A stretch of 32,962 nucleotides of DNA from Rhodobiaceae bacterium. Its GTDB lineage: Bacteria; Pseudomonadota; Alphaproteobacteria; Parvibaculales; Parvibaculaceae. The translations under genes were made by a program, and so were the position numbers. The notes under the pieces are model-generated. The model made no database searches and was not told the origin of the DNA. It saw only the letters and a list, made by a program, of their open reading frames with translations. Below, one piece after another: positions 24,890 to 32,962 of the stretch; position 1 is the first letter of the stretch; every line of letters starts with the position of its first letter. The stretch lies in NCBI GenBank assembly GCA_002715765.1, contig PAZY01000020.1, forward strand, positions 1 through 32,962, in the 5' to 3' direction.

Positions 24890-25906
24890 TCAACAGCCGG
24901 CCTTGCCCCGTTCAAGTTCAGCCCGCTGGCTCACAGCCTGAGACGCCGAGGGGAATTGCTGCCGCAACTGACCAAGCGTTGCGCATGCCTGATCCCGTTG
25001 TCCAAGAGCAGACAATGTCATCCCAAGCTTCAAAAGACTGTCAGGTGCCTTCGACGATCCCGAATAGGTCGTATAGCCGACAAGAAAAGCCTCCGCAGCC
25101 TGCCGGTAGGCCCCGCGCACGTAATAAGTCTCACCAAGCCAGTACTGCGCATTACCCGCCAGATTATGGGTCGGATAGCGTTGCAGAAAATTCGACAGAT
25201 CTGCCTCAGCCGCATCAAACTGACCACGCTTGAGCTGGTTCATGGCCGCATCATAGGCATCTTCGGGGCCAAGCTCCGTGCCAGCCGCCGTCAGCGCCCC
25301 GCTCGCAGGCGGATAGGCAGACGCTACATCGTTCCCGCCATGCAAGGCCCCGTCGTTCCTTTGCGGTGCCAGTGGAATGGTCCCGAGCGTACCACCACTG
25401 CTTGCCAGCGTTCCCGCCCCGCGATCCGGTGCCGCAGGAGGGGTCAAACCGGTTGGCCCGGACGAAAGCGCCTGACCACCTTGCCCGCCAGACCCACCTG
25501 ACCCACTCAGCTCCTGAAAGCGGAATTCCGTATCCTCTGCAAACTGATTAAATCGCGCCTGTGTTTGGGAAAGATCGTAAGAGAGCTTTTCAAGCTGGCC
25601 CGTCATACCGCGAAGGCTCTCTTCCACGGCCTGCAAACGGAGTGAAAGGTCTGCCGCACTTGCCGGGTCCGGCCCGTATCCACTTGAGGAAAGACCGCCC
25701 GCTTGCGACCCGGCCTGAAAGGTCTGCCGCTGAACATCGATCAGATCACGTTCAATCGTTTCAAGGCGATTGTAGAGCGCCCGCATTTCCCCGGTTGTTG
25801 GCTCTGCAATCGCAGGTCCCCCGGTCAGCATCAAGACCAGACCACAAACACTCAGCAATGGTGACCCCATCATCCGGGTTTTCTTGAAGGGTTGAATTGC
25901 GCTCAT
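24890..25906 (-). CDS. cpoB: Tol-Pal system protein CpoB (YbgF)
   Basis: A 338-residue periplasmic protein with a signal peptide (hydrophobic LLSVCGLVLMLTGGPAIA), an N-terminal coiled coil (MRALYNRLETIERDLIDVQ and a second helix), a Gly/Pro/Ser-rich linker (about 140-205) and a C-terminal TPR domain (DAYDAAMNQLKRGQFDAAE, GNAQYWLGETYYVRGAYRQA). CpoB links peptidoglycan synthases with the Tol machine during division. The ATG at 25906 with AGGA just upstream is preferred; in-frame starts at 25927 (ATG) and 25939 (TTG) lack a ribosome binding site. It is separated from pal by a terminator and lies directly before tilS. Confidence 0.93.
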   Translation of the reverse strand: MSAIQPFKKTRMMGSPLLSVCGLVLMLTGGPAIAEPTTGEMRALYNRLETIERDLIDVQRQTFQAGSQAGGLSSSGYGPDPASAADLSLRLQAVEESLRGMTGQLEKLSYDLSQTQARFNQFAEDTEFRFQELSGSGGSGGQGGQALSSGPTGLTPPAAPDRGAGTLASSGGTLGTIPLAPQRNDGALHGGNDVASAYPPASGALTAAGTELGPEDAYDAAMNQLKRGQFDAAEADLSNFLQRYPTHNLAGNAQYWLGETYYVRGAYRQAAEAFLVGYTTYSGSSKAPDSLLKLGMTLSALGQRDQACATLGQLRQQFPSASQAVSQRAELERGKAGC

Positions 25907-26020
25907 CACATCCTGCTTTCCCGACATTTGCGTTCGCAAACGGTCATTTACCCCACGCCATGAAATCTGGCCAAAACTATAGCCCAGAGTTCGACGAAAT
26001 TGAGGCCATTCTTATGACAC

Positions 26021-26055
26021 AAAAACGCCCCCGAAAGTCACCCTTCGGAGGCGTT
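26021..26055 (-). terminator. Terminator after pal
   Basis: On the minus strand AACGCCTCCGAA pairs with TTCGGGGGCGTT over an 8-nt loop (12 bp, one G-T pair) followed by TTTG. It begins about 22 bases after the pal stop and separates the tol-pal genes from cpoB. Confidence 0.85.
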
Positions 26056-26077
26056 CATGCAATCAATTCAAAAGCTC

Positions 26078-26593
26078 TTAGGAGCTTGCGCCACCTGCAA
26101 CCACCGTCACAGTACGACGGTTCTGGCTCCAGCAGCTCTCATCAGAGCAAAGTGCAACCGGGCGTTCTTTGCCGTAAGAAATGGTGGCAATGCGCGATGG
26201 GTCCACACCAAGGCTCACCAGATAGCTTTTCGCAGCATTCGCACGACGCGCACCAAGCGCCAGGTTGTATTCCCGTGTACCGCGCTCGTCAGCATGACCT
26301 TCGAGCGTTACGCGGTTGGCAGGGTGCAGCTTCAACCAGGCTGCCTGACGGTCAAGCGTGGCGCGAGCGGATGAGTTCAGGTCGGACCGGTCCGTGTCGA
26401 AGAAAACACGGTCGCCAACGTTGACAACCAGATCCTGTTGCGAGCCAGGCGTAGGGCCAGGCTGCGTTTCGTACTGGCCGGACGTATTTGCATTGGCCGA
26501 AGCGTCTTCATCTGGCGTCGAGCTACAGGCTGCGACAAATACCATTAGGCCAGCTAGTGCTGTAATCCGCAGGCCTGCATTCAGGGTCTTCAT
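26078..26593 (-). CDS. pal: Peptidoglycan-associated lipoprotein Pal
   Basis: A 171-residue outer-membrane lipoprotein. The signal ends in the lipobox VAAC with Cys 23. A short Ser/Asn/Pro-rich linker follows, then an OmpA-like peptidoglycan-binding domain (about 57-165) with VFFDTDRSDLN, LEGHADERGTREYNLALG and the Arg-containing RANAAKSYL. It anchors the outer membrane to peptidoglycan and is positioned at the division site by TolQRAB. AAGGAG lies 8-13 bases before the ATG. The 229-base gap to tolB contains an AT-rich stretch and a small hairpin, so pal may have its own promoter in addition to read-through from tolB. Confidence 0.97.
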   Translation of the reverse strand: MKTLNAGLRITALAGLMVFVAACSSTPDEDASANANTSGQYETQPGPTPGSQQDLVVNVGDRVFFDTDRSDLNSSARATLDRQAAWLKLHPANRVTLEGHADERGTREYNLALGARRANAAKSYLVSLGVDPSRIATISYGKERPVALCSDESCWSQNRRTVTVVAGGASS

Positions 26594-26655
26594 GATTGAT
26601 GTCTCCTTACATCACGATTGCAAAGTCCGGCCTAATCCGGGCACGCGACTTAGTT

Positions 26656-26672
26656 GGTGCTGACTTAGCACC
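26656..26672 (-). other. Short hairpin in the pal 5' region
   Basis: GGTGCT and AGCACC pair around a 5-nt loop, about 65 bases upstream of pal and next to an AT-rich stretch (TTAATATT on the minus strand). It may belong to a pal leader. No clear promoter hexamers with good spacing could be assigned. Confidence 0.3.
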
Positions 26673-26822
26673 ACGTTCTTAATATTAAATGACACAATGT
26701 CTAAGTATTTGACGGAAGCATTCGAGCATTTCAGACGCCTTTTCGCGCTTAGTTCTCGGCAGTGAAACCTATCTGCGTCCTGACAATCCTGCAAGATAGA
26801 TCAACACAAAATTTCATGACGT

Positions 26823-28142
26823 TTATTCAAGACGGGGTGACCATGCCGGGTCAGAGGCAAAAGTCGGCGTGTAGACCGGCCGCTCATTATAGCCTGTGAG
26901 GTCAACGGACCAGAGGCTGGGGCCCCCGTTCTCTCCCCGTGTTTCGCGGAAAAACATAATTACACGCCCATTGGGAGACCAGGTGGGACCTTCATTATGA
27001 AAGCCTTCCGTCAAAATCCGTTCACCGCTGCCATCGGGCTTCATAACCCCGATCACAAAGCGGCCCTTAACCATCTTTGTAAATGCAATCAGATCACCCC
27101 GTGGGCTCCAGACTGGCGTTGCATAACGCCCGTCGCCATAGCTGATACGGCGAGGATTGGATCCGTCGGCGCCCATGACATAAATCTGTTGCGAACCACC
27201 CCGGTCACTTTCAAACGTCAGGTTCCGCCCATCCGGTGCATATGATGGTGACGTGTCAATGGCCGCCGTATTGGTCAGACGCCGGGTCTGACGAGACCGA
27301 AGATCCATCTCATAAATGTCGGAATTGCCGCCGCGTTGCAGGCTCATCACAATTTTCTGGCCATCGGGCGAAAACCGCGGGGCAAAAGTCATCCCCGGAA
27401 AATCTCCGACAACCTCCTGCTGACCTGTTTCAATATCAAGCAGATAGACCCGTGGCCGGTTCCCATAATAGGAAAGATAGGTGATCTCCTGGTTCGACGG
27501 GCTGAAGCGCGGGGTCAGCACAAGGTCAGCCCCGTTGGTCAACATGCGCGGATTGTGCCCATCCTGATCCATAATCGCGAGCCGCTTCACCCGACGGCCT
27601 TTCGGTCCGCTTTCCGATACATGCACAATCCGTGTATCGAAATACCCTTTCTCGCCCGTCAGCCGCTCATAAATGGCATCCGCGATAATATGCGCGACGC
27701 GACGCCAGTTTTCGGGTGTGGTGTAAAACTGAAGGCCGGTAATCTGCTGTTCGGCATAAATGTCCCAGAGCCGGAACTCGACCTTGAGCCGGCCGTCCGG
27801 CTCGATCAGCGTCTGTCCCGTTACCAGAGCCTGCGCATTGATCACGCGCCAGTCACCAAACCGGGGTTGTACGTTGACATCCTGAATACGCTCAATGAAA
27901 GAGGCCGACGCCAAAGGACGAAACAGGCCCGAGCGTTCCAGGTCCGCAGCAATGACCTGGGATACATCCGCACCGATCTTGCGATCCTGCTGACCTGAGC
28001 CCAGGAAATCGGTAATAGCCAGGGGTAAGGGATCGACATTGCCCTGCGTGATATCAATCTGCAAAGCAGCGTCCGCGCGCGAAACATGGATCAACGCGAC
28101 AAACAGGACCGCACAAAACGTCAGACCGGTACGCAAGAACAT
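26823..28142 (-). CDS. tolB: Tol-Pal translocation protein TolB
   Basis: A 439-residue periplasmic protein with a signal peptide ([20 protein letters not shown], cleaved near ADA), an N-terminal alpha/beta domain (about 25-165) and a six-bladed beta-propeller made of repeats such as [48 protein letters not shown] and [13 protein letters not shown]. It binds Pal through the propeller and TolA through its N-terminus. The ATG at 28142 has GGGGGA upstream and starts a proper signal peptide; the longer open frame has no signal-like start. It lies 129 bases after tolA, with nothing else recognised in the gap. Confidence 0.96.
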   Translation of the reverse strand: MFLRTGLTFCAVLFVALIHVSRADAALQIDITQGNVDPLPLAITDFLGSGQQDRKIGADVSQVIAADLERSGLFRPLASASFIERIQDVNVQPRFGDWRVINAQALVTGQTLIEPDGRLKVEFRLWDIYAEQQITGLQFYTTPENWRRVAHIIADAIYERLTGEKGYFDTRIVHVSESGPKGRRVKRLAIMDQDGHNPRMLTNGADLVLTPRFSPSNQEITYLSYYGNRPRVYLLDIETGQQEVVGDFPGMTFAPRFSPDGQKIVMSLQRGGNSDIYEMDLRSRQTRRLTNTAAIDTSPSYAPDGRNLTFESDRGGSQQIYVMGADGSNPRRISYGDGRYATPVWSPRGDLIAFTKMVKGRFVIGVMKPDGSGERILTEGFHNEGPTWSPNGRVIMFFRETRGENGGPSLWSVDLTGYNERPVYTPTFASDPAWSPRLE

Positions 28143-28271
28143 GTTTATTCCCCCATCGGGCATTGGGCCCGGATTGCAATATCTGAAGTCGCCCTGACCG
28201 CTGTCATGGCGCCACTCGCTATCAATAACACGCTCCACATGGCGGCATTATGGCAATGATCAGGATAATCC

Positions 28272-29144
28272 TTACCCACCCAACATCTCCCTTGGGTCAA
28301 AATTCAGATCAATTTCCTGCCAGGACGAGTATTTATCCGCCGGCATGCGGAACGGTGCACAGCGGCGGATCGCACGAAGCGCGCTTTCCGCTGCCGCCCG
28401 GTAATAGGTATCACCCGTCGCGATCCGGGAGGGATCACGCAAAACCGGTGGCTGCGCGAGAGATCCGTCAGGGCGAAGAAACACCTTAATCTGCACAATA
28501 AGGCTCGCCGCATTGGCCGCGCCCGCAGGAACGCTCCAGCAGCGACGCATCTGCGCTTTGAAAGCGTCAATCTCGGACATGGTGAGTTGAGCAGACGCAC
28601 CACTGGTCGCCGCCTGATTGCGACGCGGTTCCGGGCGCGGCGCATCAGGCATCTTGTCCAGCAGGGCCGCGATCTGCGTCGGGTCGAAAGCAGGCTTTGG
28701 CGTTTCCGTACGCTGAGGTGGTGTGGGTCGCTGTGGCGGTTCCGGACGCACTTCAGGTTTGGGCTCTGGCTTGGGTTCCGGTGCGGGAGCTGGCTCAGGC
28801 GCGGGCGTAGGTTCCGGCACGGGTTCAGGCTTGGGCGCCGGAGCAGGCTGCGGTGCCGGAGCAGGCTCAGGCTGTGGCTGTGGTTTAGGCTCCGGCTTCA
28901 GTTCCGGCTTGGGTTCCGGTTGTGGCTCTGGCTCCGGTTCCGGCGTTTCTTCCGCCTCCGGCGCAGGCTTGTCTTCAACCTTTGCCTGATTGCGCAAGTT
29001 CGTAAACTCCGCAATGGTGACAAGCTCCACCGGCAAAGCCGGACTGGGGGCCACATCAAACGGCTCGGCATCAGGCAGCACAACAAAAGTCAGGAGCAAA
29101 AGCCCCGCATGCAGCGCCGCCGAAAAAAGAAGCCCTTTGCGCAT
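28272..29144 (-). CDS. tolA: Cell envelope integrity protein TolA
   Basis: A 290-residue protein with one N-terminal membrane helix (about 5-24), a long central region (about 55-155) made almost wholly of Pro-Glu/Pro-Lys/Pro-Ala repeats, and a C-terminal globular domain (about 200-290) with [11 protein letters not shown] and [11 protein letters not shown], two cysteines probably forming a disulfide as in other TolA C-domains. It spans the periplasm and couples TolQR energy to TolB-Pal. The central part is a proline-rich rod, not the Ala/Lys/Glu helix of enterobacterial TolA, a variant also found in other Alphaproteobacteria. It lies 8 bases after tolR, so it is co-transcribed. Confidence 0.93.
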   Translation of the reverse strand: MRKGLLFSAALHAGLLLLTFVVLPDAEPFDVAPSPALPVELVTIAEFTNLRNQAKVEDKPAPEAEETPEPEPEPQPEPKPELKPEPKPQPQPEPAPAPQPAPAPKPEPVPEPTPAPEPAPAPEPKPEPKPEVRPEPPQRPTPPQRTETPKPAFDPTQIAALLDKMPDAPRPEPRRNQAATSGASAQLTMSEIDAFKAQMRRCWSVPAGAANAASLIVQIKVFLRPDGSLAQPPVLRDPSRIATGDTYYRAAAESALRAIRRCAPFRMPADKYSSWQEIDLNFDPREMLGG

Positions 29145-29152
29145 ATCGCCTG

Positions 29153-29608
29153 CTAACGCCGATCAGCGCTTGTTGGAGTTTCAGTCACCAGACCCACGCG
29201 GGAAAACCCGGCGCTGGAAATGGTGCCCATGACTTGCATCACCGTGCCATACTCGATTGTCTTGTCGGCCCGCACATAAATGCGTTCCTCATATCCGTTC
29301 TCGCCGATCGCCAGAAGCCGCGCGACCAGCTCGTCAACCTCCACCACCGTTTCCTGCAGATAGACCGTGCCATCTCCCTGCACCGTAATGGTGAGAGGCT
29401 CATCATCTCCCTGCAACGGTTCAGAACGGGTTTGTGGCAATTCAACAGGCACACCCACGGTGAGCAACGGGGCTGCCACCATGAAAACAATCAGCAACAC
29501 GAGCATGACATCCACCATCGGTGTGACGTTAATCTCGCTCATCGGTTGTGGCCGATGGCGCCGTCGGCTCCGTCCACCCGCGCCGCCTGATCCTAATGAA
29601 GCACCCAT
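29153..29608 (-). CDS. tolR: TolR, proton-channel subunit of the Tol-Pal motor
   Basis: A 151-residue ExbD/TolR family protein. A basic N-terminus ([18 protein letters not shown]) precedes the single membrane helix [19 protein letters not shown], whose Asp is the proton-carrying residue. The periplasmic domain carries [12 protein letters not shown] and [21 protein letters not shown] 29608 has GGTGAG four bases upstream. A GTG at 29617 overlapping the tolQ stop is an alternative that adds three residues. It is tightly linked to tolQ on one side and tolA on the other. Confidence 0.95.
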   Translation of the reverse strand: MGASLGSGGAGGRSRRRHRPQPMSEINVTPMVDVMLVLLIVFMVAAPLLTVGVPVELPQTRSEPLQGDDEPLTITVQGDGTVYLQETVVEVDELVARLLAIGENGYEERIYVRADKTIEYGTVMQVMGTISSAGFSRVGLVTETPTSADRR

Positions 29609-29613
29609 GGATC

Positions 29614-30336
29614 TCACCGATCATCCAGTTGGCGGGAAACAATAGCGGAAAACTCATCCGCAAACCCCTCCAGGCGGGAACCGAACCGGCCCACTTCACT
29701 GGAAAACTTGTTATAGGCAATCACAGCAGGGATCGCAGCCAGAAGCCCCAGCGCTGTTGCAAACAGCGCCTCGGCAATCCCCGGTGCAACCACAGCAAGG
29801 TTGGTATCTTTTGAAATGGCAATGGATGTGAAGGAATTCATGATCCCCCACACCGTGCCGAACAGACCAACAAACGGCGCGATCGAACCAACTGTTGCCA
29901 GAAAGAGAAGATTGCCTTCCAAAGACAGCATCTCCCGGTTGATGGTCACCGACATGACCTTTTCAACCCGCGCCTGCACGCCGGCAAAATGCTTGGACCC
30001 CGCTTCGGTCGAGCGTTTCCATTCCCGCATCGCCGATGAAAAAAGCAGCGCCATCGGATGGGTCGCCCGCTATCCCAGGTCTTGATAGAGATCATCCAGC
30101 GACCGGCCCGACCAGAAAGCGTTTTCAAAATTGTCCGCCTTGCGACGTACGCTCGACAGGCGCCACCATTTGTCGAACATGATCGCCCAGGACCAGATCG
30201 AGGCCCCGATCAAACCGATCATCACCGACTTGACGACCCAGTCCGCCCGAAAAAACAACGACCACATCGTAAATTCGACCTGATCCGTCACCAATTGTGC
30301 ATCGGTGACGATCTGGGCAGCATCAGTGGGTTCCAT
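29614..30336 (-). pseudogene. tolQ: tolQ interrupted by an in-frame TAG
   Basis: TolQ is the membrane subunit of the proton channel that drives Tol-Pal. The frame from ATG 30336 to TGA 29614 would give a normal-length protein of about 240 residues, but codon 89 (30070-30072) is TAG. Part one (88 residues) holds the first membrane helix (about 33-53) and ends FWSGRSLDDLYQDLG. Part two resumes in the same frame with RATHPMALLFSSAMREWKRS and carries the conserved channel helices (LATVGSIAPFVGLFGTVWG; AEALFATALGLLAAIPAVIAY). There is no frameshift, and both parts look under selection. An ATG at 30054, five codons after the TAG, could allow reinitiation as a 146-residue fragment. Sequencing error, a recent nonsense mutation, suppression or a split protein are all open. 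Confidence 0.85.
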
Positions 30337-30508
30337 GGAAACTCTCTCCGTCAGGCTGGAACGAGAAACAGCCGTTTATCCCGGCGGCTCTGCATAAAAC
30401 AGGCGCACCGCATCAACGAAGCGGATACCCCCTCTTTGTGGCAAAATTAGCCCAGCGATTGTGTCAAAACTGGGGCATATAGCCTGTTTTACGGCCTACA
30501 CCAACGAC

Positions 30509-30976
30509 TTAACGGGACTGTGACGGCTCGGACACATAAGCCCCGATCGCATTGATGATAGACACGGGCATACGCTTGGGTCGGCCCGCTCCATCGATAC
30601 AGGCCGCCCGCACCATGGCGCGCCAAATCGGCTGACCATCACGCAAGATCACTTGCTCAATATCAAAACGTGCGCCCCGGGCTGCGACATAGCGGGTCTC
30701 GACCAGCAATTCATCGTCAATCCGGGCGGGGGACAGAAACTCGATCTCCATCTTGTGAACGGCAAAAGCAAGCGGTGGATCGGCTTCCTGCAATTCGGAA
30801 TGGTGCACACCGGCAACGCGTAAAAAGTCCGTCCGCCCGCGCTCTGCAAACTTCAGATAGTTGTCGTGATAGACGATCCCGGTAAAGTCCGTGTCTTCAT
30901 AATAGACCCGGATCGGCAAATGATGGACCTTGCCTACAATGCGTCCCGCGAGATCTGGCCAGCTTGCGTCACTCAT
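30509..30976 (-). CDS. ybgC: Tol-Pal-associated acyl-CoA thioesterase YbgC
   Basis: A 155-residue hotdog-fold thioesterase (4HBT family). The active-site segment [23 protein letters not shown] (about 23-45) holds the catalytic Asp, and FEERGR-like and GRTDFLR positions follow. It hydrolyses acyl-CoA thioesters in the cytoplasm near the membrane; its role with Tol-Pal is unclear, but the linkage is widely conserved. Its ATG overlaps the ruvB stop (ATGA), so translation is coupled to the ruv genes. tolQ starts 172 bases downstream, in a gap with no recognised gene; a TTGACA at about 30457 on the minus strand could belong to a tolQ promoter, but no well-spaced -10 is seen. Confidence 0.93.
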   Translation of the reverse strand: MSDASWPDLAGRIVGKVHHLPIRVYYEDTDFTGIVYHDNYLKFAERGRTDFLRVAGVHHSELQEADPPLAFAVHKMEIEFLSPARIDDELLVETRYVAARGARFDIEQVILRDGQPIWRAMVRAACIDGAGRPKRMPVSIINAIGAYVSEPSQSR

Positions 30977-32010
30977 GTATCACTCCCGTCAAACAATCCG
31001 CCCTGCCCCGCAGGCCCGGTTGCAACGGGCAACCCCAGATGCTGGAACGCAGCAGGCGTGAGAACGCGACCGCGCGGCGTCCGCTGCACCAGCCCGTTCT
31101 GGATCAGATAAGGCTCGACAATTTCCTCAATCGCATCCCGCGGCTCTGAAAGCGCGGCAGCGATCGTCTCGATGCCCACCGGCCCGCCTGAAAACTTGTG
31201 TGCAATCGCGGCAAGATAACGATGGTCGAGCGCATCCAGCCCCAGCCCGTCAACCTCCAGCCGCGTCAAGGCCCGGTCGGCAAGCGCCGCATCAATCACC
31301 TCTGCCCCTTCAACCGAGGCAAAATCACGCACACGGCGCAACAAGCGCCCTGCAATGCGCGGCGTCCCACGCGCACGGCGCGCAATTTCCCGCGCGCCAT
31401 CATCGCTGATCCCCATGCCAAGCACACCCGCACCACGACGCACAATGAGATCAAGCTCCTCAATCTCATAAAAATTAAGCCGGACAGGGATCCCGAACCG
31501 GTCCCGCAAGGGCGTGGTCAAAAGCCCGGTGCGCGTTGTTGCCCCGATCAGGGTAAAGGGTGCCAGCTCAATTTTGACAGAGCGCGCCGCCGGTCCTTCC
31601 CCAATGATCAGATCAAGCTCAAAATCCTCCATCGCTGGATAGAGAATTTCTTCAACCGCCGGGTTAAGCCGGTGTATTTCGTCAATAAAAAGAACGTCGC
31701 GCTCTTCCAAATTGGTGAGAAGAGCCGCCAGGTCCCCGGCTTTCGCGATCACCGGACCTGAGGTTGAGTGAAAATTCACACCCAGTTCCCGCGCGACAAT
31801 TTGCGCAAGCGTCGTTTTGCCAAGTCCCGGAGGTCCTGCAAAAAGCACATGATCCAGCGCTTCTTTGCGCTTCGCAGCCGCCTCGATGAAGACCGAAAGG
31901 TTTTCGCGCGCCTGCCGCTGCCCGGTAAATTCCGACAATCGCTGCGGTCTGAGTTGCGTTTCACTCAGATCATCATCCAACAGATCACTCCCCACCAAAC
32001 GCTCACTCAT
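30973..32010 (-). CDS. ruvB: Holliday junction DNA helicase RuvB
   Basis: A 345-residue AAA+ ATPase that drives branch migration with RuvA. Walker A is [14 protein letters not shown] (GPPGLGKT at 59-66), Walker B is [10 protein letters not shown], followed by the sensor [18 protein letters not shown]. The C-terminal winged helix (about 270-335) ends with [18 protein letters not shown]. The length is normal. It overlaps ruvA and ybgC by 4 bases each (ATGA), giving a tightly coupled ruvC-ruvA-ruvB-ybgC transcript. Confidence 0.98.
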   Translation of the reverse strand: MSERLVGSDLLDDDLSETQLRPQRLSEFTGQRQARENLSVFIEAAAKRKEALDHVLFAGPPGLGKTTLAQIVARELGVNFHSTSGPVIAKAGDLAALLTNLEERDVLFIDEIHRLNPAVEEILYPAMEDFELDLIIGEGPAARSVKIELAPFTLIGATTRTGLLTTPLRDRFGIPVRLNFYEIEELDLIVRRGAGVLGMGISDDGAREIARRARGTPRIAGRLLRRVRDFASVEGAEVIDAALADRALTRLEVDGLGLDALDHRYLAAIAHKFSGGPVGIETIAAALSEPRDAIEEIVEPYLIQNGLVQRTPRGRVLTPAAFQHLGLPVATGPAGQGGLFDGSDT

Positions 32011-32624
32011 CGGGCCAACTCCTTCAGGCCCACGCGAATGAGCGTTTCAGCGCTCGCGTCTCCATCAAGTGACTTACGCGCCGTCGCAATTGCGGTCGCA
32101 GCCTGGGCTTGCGCATAGCCCAGATTGACCAGGGCGGAGATCGCATCACGCACAGCGCTTCCGGCACCTGGCACACCATCAGGTTCATCGCCGCCGCCAA
32201 GTACCGCAGCCAGATGCTGCGGCGCCGGCGCCTTGCCTTGCAACTCACTGACAATCCGCGCGGCAAGCTTGGGGCCAACACCCGGTGCTTTGGTAATGGA
32301 CTTCTTGTCTTCCAGAGCAATCGCATCGGCAAGCCCTGACGGGCCCAGAGCGCCAAGCATCGCAAGCGCATGCCGTGCCCCCACCCCCTGAACAGATTGC
32401 AGCAGCCGGAACCAGTCCCGCTCATCCGATGTCGCAAAGCCAAACAGCCGCAACTGATCTTCGCGCACATACGTATCGATAAGGAGCGAAAGCAACTCTC
32501 CTTTCGCAGGGACTTTGCGTAGCGTGAAAGCCGAACAGGAAACGAGATAACCCACACCCCCGACATCAAGGATCAGCCAGTCCTCCCCGGCCTCATCAAC
32601 CAGACCTGTCAGTTTCCCAATCAT
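32007..32624 (-). CDS. ruvA: Holliday junction DNA-binding protein RuvA
   Basis: A 205-residue protein that forms the tetramer gripping the four-way junction. The OB-fold N-terminus [20 protein letters not shown] is followed by helix-hairpin-helix elements ([36 protein letters not shown]), an acidic/flexible linker (about 135-155) and the small domain III that contacts RuvB ([19 protein letters not shown]). It overlaps ruvC upstream and ruvB downstream by 4 bases each. Confidence 0.98.
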   Translation of the reverse strand: MIGKLTGLVDEAGEDWLILDVGGVGYLVSCSAFTLRKVPAKGELLSLLIDTYVREDQLRLFGFATSDERDWFRLLQSVQGVGARHALAMLGALGPSGLADAIALEDKKSITKAPGVGPKLAARIVSELQGKAPAPQHLAAVLGGGDEPDGVPGAGSAVRDAISALVNLGYAQAQAATAIATARKSLDGDASAETLIRVGLKELAR

Positions 32625-32962
32625 GCGCGTCGCGCCCCCGTCCTGAGCGTCGCGTCTACCTTCGCAAGATAGGCTGACGCTGTCCGGTTATGCGCATGGC
32701 AGATCGCCACCGCGAGCGCATCCGCTGCATGTTCACTCTTCGTACGGCATTGAGGTAACAGCATCTCGACCATCATTTTGATCTGCGCTTTATCAGCATG
32801 CCCCGCCCCGACAACCGTTTTCTTGATTTTGTTGGGCGCATATTCAGCCACATCCAGTCCAAAACGCGCCGGCACCAGCAAAGAGATGGCCCGTGCCTGC
32901 CCCAGTTTCAGGGCCGCCGCTGCATCCTTCGCGACAAAGGCTGTTTCCACCGCGGCCGTCGC
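32621..32962 (-). CDS. ruvC: Holliday junction resolvase RuvC, C-terminal part
   Basis: The gene runs off the right edge, so the N-terminus with the first catalytic Asp is missing; 113 codons remain. Visible are [35 protein letters not shown] and the late catalytic pair in [16 protein letters not shown]. Here the first acidic position is His, as in Thermus RuvC, with Asp three residues later. RuvC is the endonuclease that cuts Holliday junctions after RuvAB migration. The stop codon overlaps the ruvA start. A GTG near 32950 is internal, not a start. Confidence 0.95.
   Translation of the reverse strand, partial: ATAAVETAFVAKDAAAALKLGQARAISLLVPARFGLDVAEYAPNKIKKTVVGAGHADKAQIKMMVEMLLPQCRTKSEHAADALAVAICHAHNRTASAYLAKVDATLRTGARRA

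Noticed and set aside
28587-29156. Arg/Leu/Gly-rich open frame opposite tolA
   Set aside because: A product of the repetitive Pro codons of tolA read backwards, not a gene.
30052-30075. Frameshift in tolQ
   Set aside because: The two halves lie in the same frame (282 bases between their start codons, divisible by three); the break is a single TAG codon.

Overview
The window is chromosomal DNA from a fairly GC-rich alphaproteobacterium. The evidence is the complete tolQ-tolR-tolA-tolB-pal-cpoB set behind ruvC-ruvA-ruvB-ybgC, a serC-serA pair with a structured leader, a long ThiC behind a TPP riboswitch, and many short palindromes of the TGTCA...TCCA kind common in this class. The dihydropteroate synthase next to glmM is strikingly like the mobile sulfonamide-resistance Sul enzymes. 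Published work, as I recall it, places chromosomal relatives of Sul in Rhodobiaceae, so I favour a Rhodobiaceae/Parvibaculales-like organism. That placement is inference.

Layout. 1-1482 (+): the 3' part of an amidohydrolase gene, a strong terminator, and a TauE/SafE permease. 1483-2448: no gene, but about 15 oriented palindromes. 2449-4476 (-): thiC, its TPP riboswitch and a promoter. 4595-6139 (+): a nitronate-monooxygenase-like protein and a MAPEG membrane protein. 6223-11152 (-): an alanine-rich lipoprotein, purA, serA and serC with promoter and leader. 11230-15333: a copper-resistance island on the + strand (small Cys/His protein, CopI-like cupredoxin, CopA, CopB) driven by a CueR-type promoter. 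It is bounded by 94-bp direct repeats that are copies of the 3' end of the adjacent phzF gene. 15241-17544: phzF (-) and a divergent MocR regulator (+). 17552-20780 (-): thiD, glmM and a Sul-type folP. 20781-21361: a second palindrome cluster. 21362-32962 (-): ftsH, tilS, cpoB, pal, tolB, tolA, tolR, tolQ, ybgC, ruvB, ruvA and partial ruvC.

How the genes work together. ThiC and ThiD make and phosphorylate the thiamine pyrimidine. SerA and SerC catalyse the first two steps of serine synthesis. FolP and GlmM keep the folate/cell-wall pairing also known from other bacteria. The Tol-Pal proteins link the inner membrane, periplasm and outer membrane during division, and Ruv proteins process Holliday junctions. 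The copper genes form a periplasmic/outer-membrane detoxification module that looks acquired.

The most notable points are: (1) the copper island bracketed by duplicated phzF ends; (2) a Sul-like chromosomal DHPS in a folP-glmM context; (3) an in-frame TAG in tolQ, with both halves otherwise well conserved; (4) two clusters of oriented, mostly alternating palindromes with compensating arm sequences, resembling BIMEs.
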